Below, in pieces: positions 41,780 through 51,011 of a DNA stretch of 64,000 nt. The position numbers were made by a program, and so were the translations under genes. The notes beneath the pieces were generated by a model, which worked only from the letters and a program-made list of their open reading frames with translations, did no database searches and was not told the DNA's origin. Source of the DNA: Catenuloplanes atrovinosus. GTDB taxonomy: Bacteria; Actinomycetota; Actinomycetes; Mycobacteriales; Micromonosporaceae. Location of the stretch: the NCBI RefSeq assembly GCF_031458235.1, contig NZ_JAVDYB010000001.1, positions 7,527,001-7,591,000 of the forward strand. Direction: 5' to 3'. Positions within the stretch are counted from its first letter, which is position 1. Each line of letters opens with the position of its first letter.

Positions 41780-41988
41780 CGTTTCAAATCGGTAACGCCG
41801 CGAAGGCACGCCGCGAACGACGCACGGCGGGCCGGACGGCAGGGCTGATCACCTCGCACGGTGATCGGCGTCCGCCGCCCGGCCCGCCATGGTCTGTCGG
41901 CATCCCGCCACGGCCGAAGCGATCTTTCGGGGCTAGAGTTGTCGAGTCCGGCCCGGCCACGGTCCGTCGACACAGGGTTGGGAGGCGT

Positions 41989-42444
41989 GTGTTGGCACAC
42001 CAGATCGAGCTGTCGCTCTCCGGGCACCAGTTCGCGTCGCCGGTCGCCGCGCATCCGTCCGGCATGGCGGGGTGGGCCGCGGTCGCCGCGTCCGCCACCG
42101 AGCAGTGCCTGGTGATCGACACCGACCTGGCGATCGTCGCGGCGTCGCCGTCCTGCTGCGCCCTGCTCGGCATGGGTGACCCGGTCGAGGTGGTCGGGCG
42201 CCCGCTGCTCGACGTGCTACGGCTGATCGACTTCACCGCCAACCGGAACGCGCTGACCGAGTCGGACATCGACAAGATCCCGCCGCTGCTCGCGGTGACG
42301 TCCGGGCGGCTGGCCCGCGGCCTGATGCGCGTCGACGGCGCGGCCGAGCCGGGCACGGACGAGACGGTCGACGGCATCGCGACGCCGCTCTTCCAGGACG
42401 CGGCGGTCAGCGGCTCGCTCACGTTCTTCGCGCAGATCACGTAA
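41989..42444 (+). CDS. Small PAS-like protein
   Basis: The product has 151 residues. ATEQCLVIDTDLAIVAASPSCCALLGM followed by VGRPLLDVLRLID is a typical PAS fold start, and TPLFQDAAVSGSLTFFAQIT closes it. There is no output domain. It may modulate a partner kinase or phosphatase. The GTG at 41989 follows GGAGG very closely, and the next codon TTG has better spacing, so the start is uncertain by one codon. Confidence 0.68.
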   Translation: MLAHQIELSLSGHQFASPVAAHPSGMAGWAAVAASATEQCLVIDTDLAIVAASPSCCALLGMGDPVEVVGRPLLDVLRLIDFTANRNALTESDIDKIPPLLAVTSGRLARGLMRVDGAAEPGTDETVDGIATPLFQDAAVSGSLTFFAQIT

Positions 42445-42467
42445 GTTTTGGTCCTCGGCGATCCGCC

Positions 42468-43088
42468 GTGACGGGCTTACCATCTGTCTTCGTGCCGGTC
42501 TCGCGTACCCTCATCGCGCTCGCGCTTCCCGTGGTGAGCGCGGCGCTGATCGCCGCGTGCGGCACTCCACCGGGGCTCGAGCAGCCGACCACCCGCCCGC
42601 GCGCCGGGGTGTCCGCCGCCGCGTCCGTGCCGGTGCTCGACGTGCCCTCCATGCCGCTGCCGTGGCTGACCCCGACCGCCTCCCCCACCGAGGGGTACGC
42701 GGAGTCCGTGCTGGTCCCGTGCCAGGGTGATCCGGGCGCGGCCGACGTGATCGCGGTGCTGCGGGGCACGGGCGGCCTGGTGTCGGCCGCCGGCGGCGCC
42801 CGGGTGAGCAGCGGGCCGTTCTGCGCCGGCACGTGGCAGCTCAGCCTGGTCACCGTGCCGGACGCGGAGCCGCTGTTCGTGGTGACCAGCGGCACGCCGG
42901 ACACGCTGAAGCTGGTCACCGCGGGGACGAACGTGTGCACGCCCCGGGTGCGCGGCGCCGCACCGTCCGCGCTCCGGGCGGTGGCCTGCGCGGAGGCGCC
43001 GCTGCCGACCGCCACGCCGCTCCCGACGGTCTCCCCCACGGCCTCCCCGACTGCCTCCCCGACGCCGACGGCGGCGTTCCAGATCTAA
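42468..43088 (+). CDS. Putative lipoprotein
   Basis: The product has 206 residues. A signal peptide with lipobox LIAAC ends near residue 31, followed by a proline/threonine-rich stretch, a compact domain with four cysteines (about 85-165) and a Thr/Pro tail. I recognise no family. Neither the GTG at 42468 nor the one at 42492 has a clear ribosome site; the second gives a more usual signal-peptide length. It precedes pheA by 10 bases and may be co-transcribed. Confidence 0.7.
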   Translation: MTGLPSVFVPVSRTLIALALPVVSAALIAACGTPPGLEQPTTRPRAGVSAAASVPVLDVPSMPLPWLTPTASPTEGYAESVLVPCQGDPGAADVIAVLRGTGGLVSAAGGARVSSGPFCAGTWQLSLVTVPDAEPLFVVTSGTPDTLKLVTAGTNVCTPRVRGAAPSALRAVACAEAPLPTATPLPTVSPTASPTASPTPTAAFQI

Positions 43089-43098
43089 AGTCGGAGAC

Positions 43099-44031
43099 AT
43101 GCGGTACGTGTATCTGGGACCCGAGGCCACGTTCACCGAGCAGGCGCTGCTCACGGTGGAGGAGGCGGTGGCCGGCGAGCGGGTGCCCGCGCGCAGCGTG
43201 CCCGAGGCGCTGGACGCGGTGCGCGCCGGCGAGGCGGACGCGGCGCTGGTCCCGCTGGAGAACTCGATCGGCGGCGCGGTCCCGATCACGCTGGACGAGC
43301 TGATCGCGAGCGGGCCGCTGATGATCACGCGCGAGGTGGTGATCCCGGTCGAGTTCGTGCTGGGCGCGCGTACCGGCACACCGCTCGCCGCGATCCGGAC
43401 CGTGGCCGCGCACCCGCAGGCGTCCACCCAGTGCCGCAACTGGCTCCGCACCCACCTGCCGGAGGCCGAGATCACGGACGTGCTGTCCAACTCCGCCGCG
43501 GCGATCGCGGCCGCGGCCGGCGAGTTCGACGCCGCGATCTGCGCGCCGCTCGGTGCCGCGCGCTACGAGCTGGCCGTGCTGGCCGACAAGATCGCCGACC
43601 ACGCCCACGCGGTGACGCGGTTCGCGCTGGTCACCCGCCCGGCCGCACCGCCGGCGCCGACCGGGGACGATCTCACCTCGCTGGCGCTGATGATCCGGCA
43701 CGATCAGGTCGGCGCGCTGCTGAGCGTGCTGACCGAGCTCTCCGTCCGGGGCATCAACCTGACCCGGATCGAGTCCCGGCCCACCGGCGAGCAGCTCGGC
43801 CGGTACGTGTTCTTCCTGGACTGCGCCGGCCACGTGGCGGAGACCCGCTTCGGCGAGGCGCTGCAGGGCCTGCGCCGGGTCTGCGCGGACGTGCGGTTCC
43901 TCGGCTCGTACCCGCGCCACCGCTGGACCCCGGAACTCGACCACCCGGTTCCGGCCCCCGCGGGCCTCTCCGACGACGCCTTCGCCGCCTCCGCCGCCTG
44001 GGTCGACCGCCTCCGCCACGGCGACTACTGA
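43099..44031 (+). CDS. pheA: Prephenate dehydratase
   Basis: The protein has 310 residues and converts prephenate to phenylpyruvate in phenylalanine synthesis. The PDT domain has YLGPEATFTEQA, LENSIGGAV and the catalytic T173-R174-F175; the C-terminal ACT domain carries the phenylalanine-binding GALLS (205-209) and ESRP (225-228), so feedback inhibition is expected. It lacks a chorismate mutase domain, as in other actinomycetes. Upstream of serS, this order (pheA ... serS) is common in the group. Confidence 0.95.
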   Translation: MRYVYLGPEATFTEQALLTVEEAVAGERVPARSVPEALDAVRAGEADAALVPLENSIGGAVPITLDELIASGPLMITREVVIPVEFVLGARTGTPLAAIRTVAAHPQASTQCRNWLRTHLPEAEITDVLSNSAAAIAAAAGEFDAAICAPLGAARYELAVLADKIADHAHAVTRFALVTRPAAPPAPTGDDLTSLALMIRHDQVGALLSVLTELSVRGINLTRIESRPTGEQLGRYVFFLDCAGHVAETRFGEALQGLRRVCADVRFLGSYPRHRWTPELDHPVPAPAGLSDDAFAASAAWVDRLRHGDY

Positions 44032-44546
44032 CCCACGCGGGCGACCGGTACCTCGCCGAGTCCGCCGGGCCCCGGGTGGCCGTCCGCCGGGCGGAGACCG
44101 CATCACGAGCCCTCCCGGGCCCCGAGCGACCAAGCCCAGGCGACCAGACTCGGCGGAGATCCCAAGGCCGCCCAGCCCCACCGGGTCCAGGCGATCGAGC
44201 CCGCCGGGACCCGGGCGACGACGCCCACCGGCCCCGGGCGACCGCTTCTCGACGGAACCCGCGCCGCACCGGGAGCCCGGGCGACCAAGCCCCGTCGATA
44301 CCGGCCCTACCGAGTTCAGGCGACCGAGCCCGGCCGGGAGCCCGGGCGACGAAGCACGCCGGCGCCTACGGAACCCGCGCCGCGCCGGGAGCCCGCGAGC
44401 CCCGCGGGAGCGCGGCCCTTTCGGGACCAGCGGCGGGACCGGCTCCGATGCGGCGTCCGAGCGGCGGCGAGGCCGCCGCGAGGTTTGCCCGCGGGAGCGT
44501 GCGGGCCGCACCGGGCCGGGAGTGGGAAGATCCGCTTCTGGGTTTG
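44032..44546. other. Spacer between pheA and the AIM24 gene, with repeats
   Basis: This 515-base convergent spacer has no credible gene. Bases 44080-44400 are degenerate copies of a unit like GAGCCCGGGCGACCAAGCCC. Bases 44438-44532 are copy B of the interspersed repeat. Confidence 0.65.
44438..44532 (+). repeat. Interspersed ~100-bp repeat, copy B
   Basis: It starts ACCGGCTCCGATGCGG, continues through TTTGCCCGCGGGAGCGTGCG and GGCCGCACCGGGCCGGGA, and ends GTGGGAAGATC, 14 bases from the stop of the AIM24 gene. It matches copy C3 almost exactly over the last 46 bases and copy A in both end blocks. Confidence 0.75.
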
Positions 44547-45278
44547 TCAGTCGAGGAGGCCGCCGAGGAGGCCGCCGCCGCTGTTGCTCTGGCCACCGAT
44601 GACCGTGCCGCCCGGCGGCTCCTCGGAGGGCTGGACCACGACGAAGCCCTGGCCGGCGAAGCTCATCGTGAAGGCCTCGCCGGTGGAGCGGCCGAGGAGC
44701 GTGCCGATGCCGAGCTGGTCGGCGCGGTGGTAGCCGGTCTGGAGGTTGGCGGACCAGGCGATGGCGGCCTGCGGGTCGACGTAGGTGGGCGCGTCGATGT
44801 TGAGCACGACGGGCGTGCCGTTGGAGGTGACCGCGATCCGGCCGTAACCGGTGAAGACGCAGTTGAAGAGGCCGGCGGAGGACATCATGCCCATGCCCTG
44901 GACCATCTTGATGTCGTAGTTGAGCGTGGGGTCGAACGCCAGCACGTTGGCGCCGTTGATCGACAGCGCGTCGCCGGGCTCGAGGTCGATGATGTGGATG
45001 TCGGAGGCGCGGTCGGCCAGGAAGAGGTCACCGTGGCCGGAGACCTTCATCAGCGGCACACCCTCGCCGGTGAGCTGCTTCTTGATGAACTTGCCGAGGC
45101 CGCCGGAGCCGAGCGCCTGGAACTGCATCTGTCCCTGGTACGCCACCATCGTGCCGGTCCGGGCCATCATCTCGCCGTTGAGCTGGTACTTCAGCATCTT
45201 CGAGTTCTGCAGCCGCATGCCGGGGTGCTGATCCTGGTTGTTCTCCAGGTTCTCAGCGGAGAAGAGGGCACTGCGCAT
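44547..45278 (-). CDS. AIM24 family protein
   Basis: The protein has 243 residues of the AIM24 / tryptophan RNA-binding-attenuator-like beta-sandwich family: GEGVPLMKVSGHGDLFLAD, GANVLAFDPTLNYDI and FVVVQPSEEPPGG are typical. It ends in a glycine-rich tail (SGGGLLGGLLD). The mitochondrial homologue affects inner-membrane organisation; the bacterial role is unknown. The ATG at 45278 is preceded by GGAGG. It converges on pheA. Confidence 0.9.
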   Translation of the reverse strand: MRSALFSAENLENNQDQHPGMRLQNSKMLKYQLNGEMMARTGTMVAYQGQMQFQALGSGGLGKFIKKQLTGEGVPLMKVSGHGDLFLADRASDIHIIDLEPGDALSINGANVLAFDPTLNYDIKMVQGMGMMSSAGLFNCVFTGYGRIAVTSNGTPVVLNIDAPTYVDPQAAIAWSANLQTGYHRADQLGIGTLLGRSTGEAFTMSFAGQGFVVVQPSEEPPGGTVIGGQSNSGGGLLGGLLD

Positions 45279-45330
45279 TGGTTCCTCCAGCCAGACCGAA
45301 CTGTTCCGACATCGAGCCTAGATCGGTCGT

Positions 45331-45684
45331 TCAACCCCAGCCGAGGTCGTGCAGGCGCGCGTCGTCGATGCCGAAGTGGTGGGCGATCTCGTGCACCACG
45401 GTCACCGCGACCTCGTCGACCACGTCGTCCTCGCTGTCGCAGACGCGCAGGATCGGGCGCCGGTAGATGGTGATCCGGTCGGGCAGCACACCCGCGTAGT
45501 CCCAGCCCCGCTCGGTCAGCGCGTGGCCCTCGTAGAGGCCGAGCAGCTCCGGCTCGCCCGGCGGGGAGTCGTCCTCGACCAGGATGACGACGTTGTCCAT
45601 CAGCCGGAGCAGTTCCTCCGGCACCTCGTCGAGCGCCTCGCCGACGAGCTCCTCGAAGCGGTCGCGGTCCATCTCCACGGGCAC
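45331..45684 (-). CDS. Small zinc metallopeptidase (minimal metzincin type)
   Basis: The protein has 117 residues with the zinc site HEIAHHFGIDDARLHDLGW (H-E-x2-H-x2-G-x2-D) at the C-terminus, the actinobacterial minimal-metallopeptidase family. There is no signal peptide. The GTG at 45682-45684 gives the common VPVEM start; the ATG four codons on is possible. It lies between the AIM24 and osmC-like genes on the same strand with small gaps. Natural substrates are unknown. Confidence 0.85.
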   Translation of the reverse strand: MPVEMDRDRFEELVGEALDEVPEELLRLMDNVVILVEDDSPPGEPELLGLYEGHALTERGWDYAGVLPDRITIYRRPILRVCDSEDDVVDEVAVTVVHEIAHHFGIDDARLHDLGWG

Positions 45685-45737
45685 GCGACCAACTATGCCA
45701 GCGCCGGGCCGGCCGATCACCGGCCCGGAACCGGCGG

Positions 45738-46169
45738 TCAGGCGAGTTTCGCGGAGAGCGTGATTTCCTGCACGCCCGGCGCGAGCAGGCGGGAGATCGG
45801 GCAGTTGGCCTTGGCCTCCTCCGCGATCTTCAGGAACGTCGACTCGTCGATGCCGGGCACGTCGCCGGTGGTCTCCAGGTCGATCTTGGTGACGGAGAAG
45901 CCCGCGTCCGTCTGGCCCATGTGGACCTTGGCGGTGGAGTCGACGGACGTCGGCGTGAAGCCGGCGTCGGACAGGGCCTTGGAGAACGCCATCGAGAAGC
46001 AGCCGGCGTGTGCGGCGCCGATCAGCTCCTCCGGGTTCGTACCCTCGCCCTCCTCGAAGCGGGACTTGAACGAGTAGTTGCCCTGGAGGCCGCCCTTGCC
46101 GGTGCGGACCGTCCCGGAACCGTCGGTGAGATTGCCCTGCCAGCGCGCAGAGCCAGAGCGAATTGGCAT
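45738..46169 (-). CDS. osmC: OsmC-family peroxiredoxin
   Basis: The protein has 143 residues. The reactive cysteines are C57 in GAAHAGCFSMAFS and C123 in EAKANCPISRLL, as in OsmC, which reduces organic hydroperoxides with lipoyl or thiol donors. The N-terminal PIRSGSARWQGNLTDGSG is the typical first beta-hairpin. It is transcribed alone on the reverse strand and divergently from the membrane-protein gene. Confidence 0.92.
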   Translation of the reverse strand: MPIRSGSARWQGNLTDGSGTVRTGKGGLQGNYSFKSRFEEGEGTNPEELIGAAHAGCFSMAFSKALSDAGFTPTSVDSTAKVHMGQTDAGFSVTKIDLETTGDVPGIDESTFLKIAEEAKANCPISRLLAPGVQEITLSAKLA

Positions 46170-46346
46170 ACGTCAGACGCTAGCCCAATCCGGGCCCCGG
46201 TGCGTCCACGCCACGAAAGACGCGAAACGCGGTGAGCGGCGGATTCCGGGGAACCCGCAACCGGCGCCGGGACTGTGACGTCATGTCCAAGGGAGCTGAG
46301 TTCCCAGGCCCGCGTGACACAATCCTTCGGAGGGAGGCGGATCCTC

Positions 46347-47129
46347 ATGGAGCAGCAGACGCCCCGGGAGCCCGGCGCCGCGATCAACGGCCATCCGGTG
46401 CCCGAACTGCTCGACCACGGTGGCGGCGAGGAGCCGACGGCCCCGCCCGCCCGGCCCTCGCGGTGGCGCGCCCGCCTCCGGCCGGACCGGTTCGTGCTCC
46501 GCGGCCTGGCAGCGCTCGGCGCGGCCGGCCTGTTCGGCTCGCTCATCACCGCGTGGCAGCGCTACGAGCTGCAGGTGGAGGAGGCGGACATCGTCGACCC
46601 GGAGGGGATTTCGCCGATCCTGGTGCACCTGAGCCAGCTGGGCGTGCTCGCGTACGGGTTCCTCGGCGCCGCGATCGCGCTGGCCGGGTGCGTCGCGCTG
46701 GCGCTGTTCGGCCGCGTCTCCGGGCGCGGCCAGGCCCGGGTGCTGGCGCTCGCCATGGCCGGTGCCGCGCTGGCCTGCGCGACCGCGCTGGTGGTCGCGG
46801 CCGACTCGGACATGATTCAGGTCGGCGGGCTGATCTACACCTCCGGCGACTCCCGCTTCGAGCTGCACACCGAGAACGGCACCTGGTTCGGCATCGGCGG
46901 CGTGGCGCTGCTCGGGATCGTGGCGTGGTTCGTCCCGCGCCCGCGCGGCGAGGACCTGCCGCCGGCCTCGGCCGGCGGGCCGGAGCGCGACCCGGACGCG
47001 GACGAGTGGCGGCGGCCGGTGGCGCCGCGGCACGCGGACGAGACGCCGGCCTCGCCGCTGGACCTGAGCGTGGAACCGGTCGAGCCGTTCCACCGGTTCA
47101 CGGACGACCGGCGGGAGCCGTGGCGCTAG
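46347..47129 (+). CDS. Four-helix membrane protein, unknown function
   Basis: The protein has 260 residues from the ATG after GGAGGGAGG. A proline-rich cytoplasmic N-terminus precedes four membrane helices (about 55-75, 100-130, 137-157 and 185-203) and a polar C-terminal tail of about 60 residues. I recognise no family. It directly precedes serS with a 47-base gap and the same strand, so it may be co-transcribed. Confidence 0.72.
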   Translation: MEQQTPREPGAAINGHPVPELLDHGGGEEPTAPPARPSRWRARLRPDRFVLRGLAALGAAGLFGSLITAWQRYELQVEEADIVDPEGISPILVHLSQLGVLAYGFLGAAIALAGCVALALFGRVSGRGQARVLALAMAGAALACATALVVAADSDMIQVGGLIYTSGDSRFELHTENGTWFGIGGVALLGIVAWFVPRPRGEDLPPASAGGPERDPDADEWRRPVAPRHADETPASPLDLSVEPVEPFHRFTDDRREPWR

Positions 47130-47176
47130 GGATATCGGAGTGAGCCTCTCCCGGGTCCCCGGTAGGCTCAACACCC

Positions 47177-48463
47177 GTGATTGATCTGCGCCTGCTTCGT
47201 GACAACCCGGACGCGCTCCGAGCGAGCCAGCGCCTGCGGGGTGAGTCGGACTCCGTCGTCGACGATCTGCTGGCGGCGGACGAGTCCCGGCGGTCCGCGG
47301 TGCAGCGGTTCGAGGCGCTGCGCGCGGAGCAGAGGACGCTCGGCAAGCAGATCCCGAAGGCCGCGCCGGACGAGAAGGCCGCACTGCTGGCCCGCACCAA
47401 GGACCTGGCCGCCGAGGTCAAGGCCGCGGAGGCCGGCGTCACCGAGGCCGAGGCGGAGCTGAAGCGCGCGCAGTACGCGATCCCGAACCTGGTCGAGGAG
47501 GGCGCACCGCCCGGCGGCGAGGACGACTACGTGGTGCTGCGCGAGGTCACGCCGGACGGCCGGCTGGGCGTGGACCGCGACCCGGGCTTCAAGATCAAGG
47601 ACCACCTGGAGCTGGGCGAGTCGCTCGGCGCGATCGACATGGAGCGCGGGGCGAAGGTCTCGGGCAGCCGGTTCTACTACCTGACCGGCGTCGGCGCGCT
47701 GCTGGAGCTGGCGCTGCTGCAGATGGCGATCGCGCAGTCGGTGGAGTACGGCTTCACCCCGATCATCACGCCGGTGCTGGTCAAGCCGGAGTCGATGGAG
47801 GGCACCGGCTTCCTGGGCGCGCACGCCAGCGAGGTCTACCGGCTGGAGGCGGACGACCTCTACCTGGTCGGCACGTCGGAGGTGCCGCTGGCGGCGTACC
47901 ACAGCAACGAGATCCTGGACCTGTCCGAGCCCCGGCGGTACGCGGGCTGGTCGACCTGCTTCCGGCGCGAGGCCGGGTCGTACGGGCGGGACACCCGGGG
48001 CATCATCCGGGTGCACCAGTTCGACAAGGTGGAGATGTTCAGCTACTGCCGGCCGGAGGAGGCGCAGGAGGAGCACAAGCGCCTGCTGGCCTGGGAGGAG
48101 CAGATGCTGGCCAAGTGCGAGCTGCCGTACCGGGTGATCGACACCGCGGCCGGTGACCTCGGCACCAGCGCGTCCCGCAAGTACGACTGCGAGGCGTGGG
48201 TGCCGTCGCAGGGTGCGTACCGGGAGCTGACCTCCACGTCGAACTGCACCACGTTCCAGGCCCGCCGGCTCAACGTGCGGTACCGGGACGCGGACGGCAA
48301 GACGCAGACCGCGGCCACGCTGAACGGGACGCTCGCCACCACCCGGTGGATCGTCGCGATCCTGGAGAACCACCAGCAGGCGGACGGCTCGGTGCGCGTG
48401 CCGAAGATGCTGCAGCCGTTCCTGGGCGGTCGCGAGGTGCTGGAGCCGGTCGCCAAGCGCTGA
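47177..48463 (+). CDS. serS: Seryl-tRNA synthetase
   Basis: The protein has 428 residues. An N-terminal coiled-coil arm that grips the tRNA long variable arm (about 27-100) is followed by the class II catalytic core with motif 2 [21 protein letters not shown] and motif 3 [18 protein letters not shown]. It charges tRNA-Ser; a tRNA-Ser(UGA) gene lies 24 kb upstream. The GTG start is at 47177. Two HAD phosphatase genes follow in the same direction, an arrangement common in actinomycetes. Confidence 0.96.
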   Translation: MIDLRLLRDNPDALRASQRLRGESDSVVDDLLAADESRRSAVQRFEALRAEQRTLGKQIPKAAPDEKAALLARTKDLAAEVKAAEAGVTEAEAELKRAQYAIPNLVEEGAPPGGEDDYVVLREVTPDGRLGVDRDPGFKIKDHLELGESLGAIDMERGAKVSGSRFYYLTGVGALLELALLQMAIAQSVEYGFTPIITPVLVKPESMEGTGFLGAHASEVYRLEADDLYLVGTSEVPLAAYHSNEILDLSEPRRYAGWSTCFRREAGSYGRDTRGIIRVHQFDKVEMFSYCRPEEAQEEHKRLLAWEEQMLAKCELPYRVIDTAAGDLGTSASRKYDCEAWVPSQGAYRELTSTSNCTTFQARRLNVRYRDADGKTQTAATLNGTLATTRWIVAILENHQQADGSVRVPKMLQPFLGGREVLEPVAKR

Positions 48464-48601
48464 TCTTTCCGTACCCTGCCTGTTGATTGCCGCGTCACAG
48501 AGAAGTCGTGGTGGCGTAGCAATCAGTGAGCTATCGTTGCTCTCCCCCGCCGCCGGGAGCGGACCCGCCGTTCCCGGTGCGGGCAGGCGAGGGAGGTTGT
48601 C

Positions 48602-49468
48602 GTGGCTGGTCAGACCGCAGTCGTGTCACGAACTAAGGGCCTTGGGACGGTGCGGGCCGGGTTGCCCAAGCTGATCGCCACCGACCTCGACGGGACGCTC
48701 GTCCGCAGCGACGACACCGTCTCGGACTTCACGCACGCGGTGCTGGACCGGGTGCGCGCGGCCGGCATACCCGTGGTCGGCGCCACCGGTCGCGGTCCGC
48801 GGCTGACCGAGCTGACCCGCAACGACATCCGGGACGCGGACTTCCTGGTGATGGCCGGCGGCGGGCGCGTGGTGGACCAGCGCGACCCGCGCGAGCCGGT
48901 GGTGCTGCGCGACGCCCGGCTCCCCTCCGCGGACCTGACCCGCGCGCTCACGCTGCTGGAGGAGGCGGCGGAGGGCGCGCTGCTGGTGATGGTCGAGGCG
49001 TCCGACGAGCACGACGCGCCGCTCTGGGGTGACCTCGACCCCCATTGGCGGTACGACCGGATAGAGCGGCGGTCCCGCGTCGAGTGCCTGGACTGCGACG
49101 TGATCAAGGCGTTCGCCCGGGCACCGCACCTGGACGTGGACGACCTGCTGGCCCGCGCGCAGCGGGTGATCCCGCCGTCGCTGGCCTCCGTCACGCAGGC
49201 CGGCCTCGGATACGTGGAGATCGCCCCGCCCGGCGTGGACAAGGCGAGCGGACTGGCCGTGGTCGCGGAGCACCTCGGGGTCGACCCGGCGGACGTGCTC
49301 GTCTTCGGCGACATGCCCAACGACCTGCCGATGTTCCGCTGGGCCGGCTGGGGCCGGGTCGCGGTGACGAACGCGCACCCGAGCGTGCGCGCGGTCGCCG
49401 ACGAGATCACGCTGCGCAACGACGACGACGGTGTGGCGGTCTACCTCGATCGGCTACTCTCCCACTGA
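48602..49468 (+). CDS. HAD-superfamily hydrolase (Cof type) 1
   Basis: The protein has 288 residues. Motif I DLDGTLVRSDD (about 25-35), the small-molecule cap in the middle, and motif IV FGDMPNDLPMF near residue 240 place it in the Cof/YbiV-like class IIB phosphatases. Substrates of this class are usually sugar phosphates or flavin/pyridoxal phosphates. Its stop overlaps the next start (TGATG), so the pair is translated together. The GTG at 48602 follows GGGAGG. Confidence 0.9.
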   Translation: MAGQTAVVSRTKGLGTVRAGLPKLIATDLDGTLVRSDDTVSDFTHAVLDRVRAAGIPVVGATGRGPRLTELTRNDIRDADFLVMAGGGRVVDQRDPREPVVLRDARLPSADLTRALTLLEEAAEGALLVMVEASDEHDAPLWGDLDPHWRYDRIERRSRVECLDCDVIKAFARAPHLDVDDLLARAQRVIPPSLASVTQAGLGYVEIAPPGVDKASGLAVVAEHLGVDPADVLVFGDMPNDLPMFRWAGWGRVAVTNAHPSVRAVADEITLRNDDDGVAVYLDRLLSH

Positions 49469-50277
49469 TGAACAGCCTCCCGCGCCTGGTCGCCACGGAC
49501 ATCGATGGCACGCTGGTGCGGAGCGACCGGACGATCAGCGCACGCACGATCGCCACGCTGGAGCGGGTGACCGCGTCCGGCGTGCCGGTCGTGCTGGTCA
49601 CCGGCCGGCCGATCCGCTGGCTGCACCAGGTCTACGAGCAGTTGAGCGCGCCGATCCCGGCGGTCTGCGCGAACGGTGCGGTGATCTACGACCCGGACAC
49701 GGACACGCCGCTGCACACCGCGCCGATGGAGCCGGAGATCCTGTCCCGGATCGCGGAGCGGCTGCGCGCGGAGATCCCGGGCGTGGTGCTGGCGGTGGAG
49801 ATCGAGGACAGCCGGCACATGCTCCACGAGCAGGAGTGGCCGGTCCGGTACGAGTCCGGCCTGCCCACCATCCGGGTGGTCGGCTCGCCCGAGGAGATCA
49901 CCTCCGCGCCCGCGGTGAAGATGCTGGCCCGGTCCGGCAGCGAGGACGCGGACGGGTTCACCGCGCTGGTCAACGGCGCGCTGAAGGGGCTGGCGGAGGC
50001 GACCCACTCGTCGTACTCCGGGCTGGTGGAGATCTCCGCGGTCGGCGTGACCAAGGCGGCCGGGCTGGAGTGGTACTGCCGCCGGCACGGCGTGGACGCG
50101 GCGGACGTGATCGCCTTCGGCGACATGCCCAACGACCTGCCGATGCTCACCTGGGTGGGCCGGCCGGTGGCGATGGCGAACGCGCACCCGGCCGTGCTGG
50201 AGATCGCCGCGGACACCGCCCTGACGAACGACGAGGACGGTGTCGCGGCGTACCTGGAGAAGGTCTTCGATCTCTAG
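49468..50277 (+). CDS. HAD-superfamily hydrolase (Cof type) 2
   Basis: The protein has 269 residues, a paralogue of the preceding gene: DIDGTLVRSDRTIS at the N-terminus, VLVTGRPIRW (motif II), and FGDMPNDLPML (motif IV), all conserved. The two differ most in the cap domain (about 80-190), which sets substrate choice, so they probably act on different phosphates. Translational coupling suggests linked roles. Confidence 0.9.
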   Translation: MNSLPRLVATDIDGTLVRSDRTISARTIATLERVTASGVPVVLVTGRPIRWLHQVYEQLSAPIPAVCANGAVIYDPDTDTPLHTAPMEPEILSRIAERLRAEIPGVVLAVEIEDSRHMLHEQEWPVRYESGLPTIRVVGSPEEITSAPAVKMLARSGSEDADGFTALVNGALKGLAEATHSSYSGLVEISAVGVTKAAGLEWYCRRHGVDAADVIAFGDMPNDLPMLTWVGRPVAMANAHPAVLEIAADTALTNDEDGVAAYLEKVFDL

Positions 50278-50280
50278 GTC

Positions 50281-50850
50281 TTACAGGTACTGACCGGTGC
50301 GGCCGGCGTCCGCGTTCGGCGCCGCCATGCCGGGCACCAGGCCGCCGGGGCCGGCCGGGAGTGCGGGACGGCCGCCGCCGCGCATCTGCTCCAGTTGCAG
50401 GCGGGCCGCCATCTGCTGGGCGACCAGCGCGGCCTGGATGCCGTGGAACAGGCCCTCCAGCCAGCCGACCAGCTGAGCCTGGGCGATGCGCAGCTCCGCC
50501 TCGCTCGGCGGCGTGTCCCCCTCGAACGGCAGCGACAGCCGCTCCAGCTCCTCGCGCAGCTCCGGGGCGAGGCCGTCCTCGAGTTCCGTGATGGAACGCT
50601 GGTGGATCTCGCGCAGCCGGCCGCGGCTCGCCTCGTCCAGCGGGGCGGCCTTCACCTCCTCCAGCAGCTGCTTGATCATGCTGCCGATGCGCATGACCTT
50701 CGCCGGCTGCTCGATCAGGCGGGACGGATCCTCGCCCTCGGAGGTCTCGTCGGTCTGCACGGTGCCCAGCGGACGGCCGTCCGGACCGACCACGAGGACG
50801 GTGCCGCCCTGGGGGTCCTTCTCTTCGGTGCTGTCGGGTGCCTCGCTCAT
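50281..50850 (-). CDS. bpa: Bacterial proteasome activator Bpa (PafE)
   Basis: The protein has 189 residues and ends in GQYL, the HbYX-like tail that docks on the 20S proteasome and opens its gate without ATP. The middle is a helical bundle (PSRLIEQPAKVMRIGSMIKQ and LEGLFHGIQAALVAQQM) that forms a 12-membered ring in mycobacteria. The first 30 residues are acidic and disordered. The ATG at 50848-50850 is preceded by GGAG. It converges tightly on the second HAD gene (3 bases). Presence implies a proteasome elsewhere in the genome. Confidence 0.92.
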   Translation of the reverse strand: MSEAPDSTEEKDPQGGTVLVVGPDGRPLGTVQTDETSEGEDPSRLIEQPAKVMRIGSMIKQLLEEVKAAPLDEASRGRLREIHQRSITELEDGLAPELREELERLSLPFEGDTPPSEAELRIAQAQLVGWLEGLFHGIQAALVAQQMAARLQLEQMRGGGRPALPAGPGGLVPGMAAPNADAGRTGQYL

Positions 50851-51011
50851 GGCTCCATCTTCGCTCACCCCGCGGCGTACCCGCCAAGGACCGGCCCCAT
50901 GCATTGATGAGGCACAATGCTCCGAGATCGTGGCATTGACGCAGGCCCCTCGACCGGGTAGACAGCCCATGGACCCGGAGATCGTAAACAGTTTCAGGTG
51001 GGAGCGAACGC

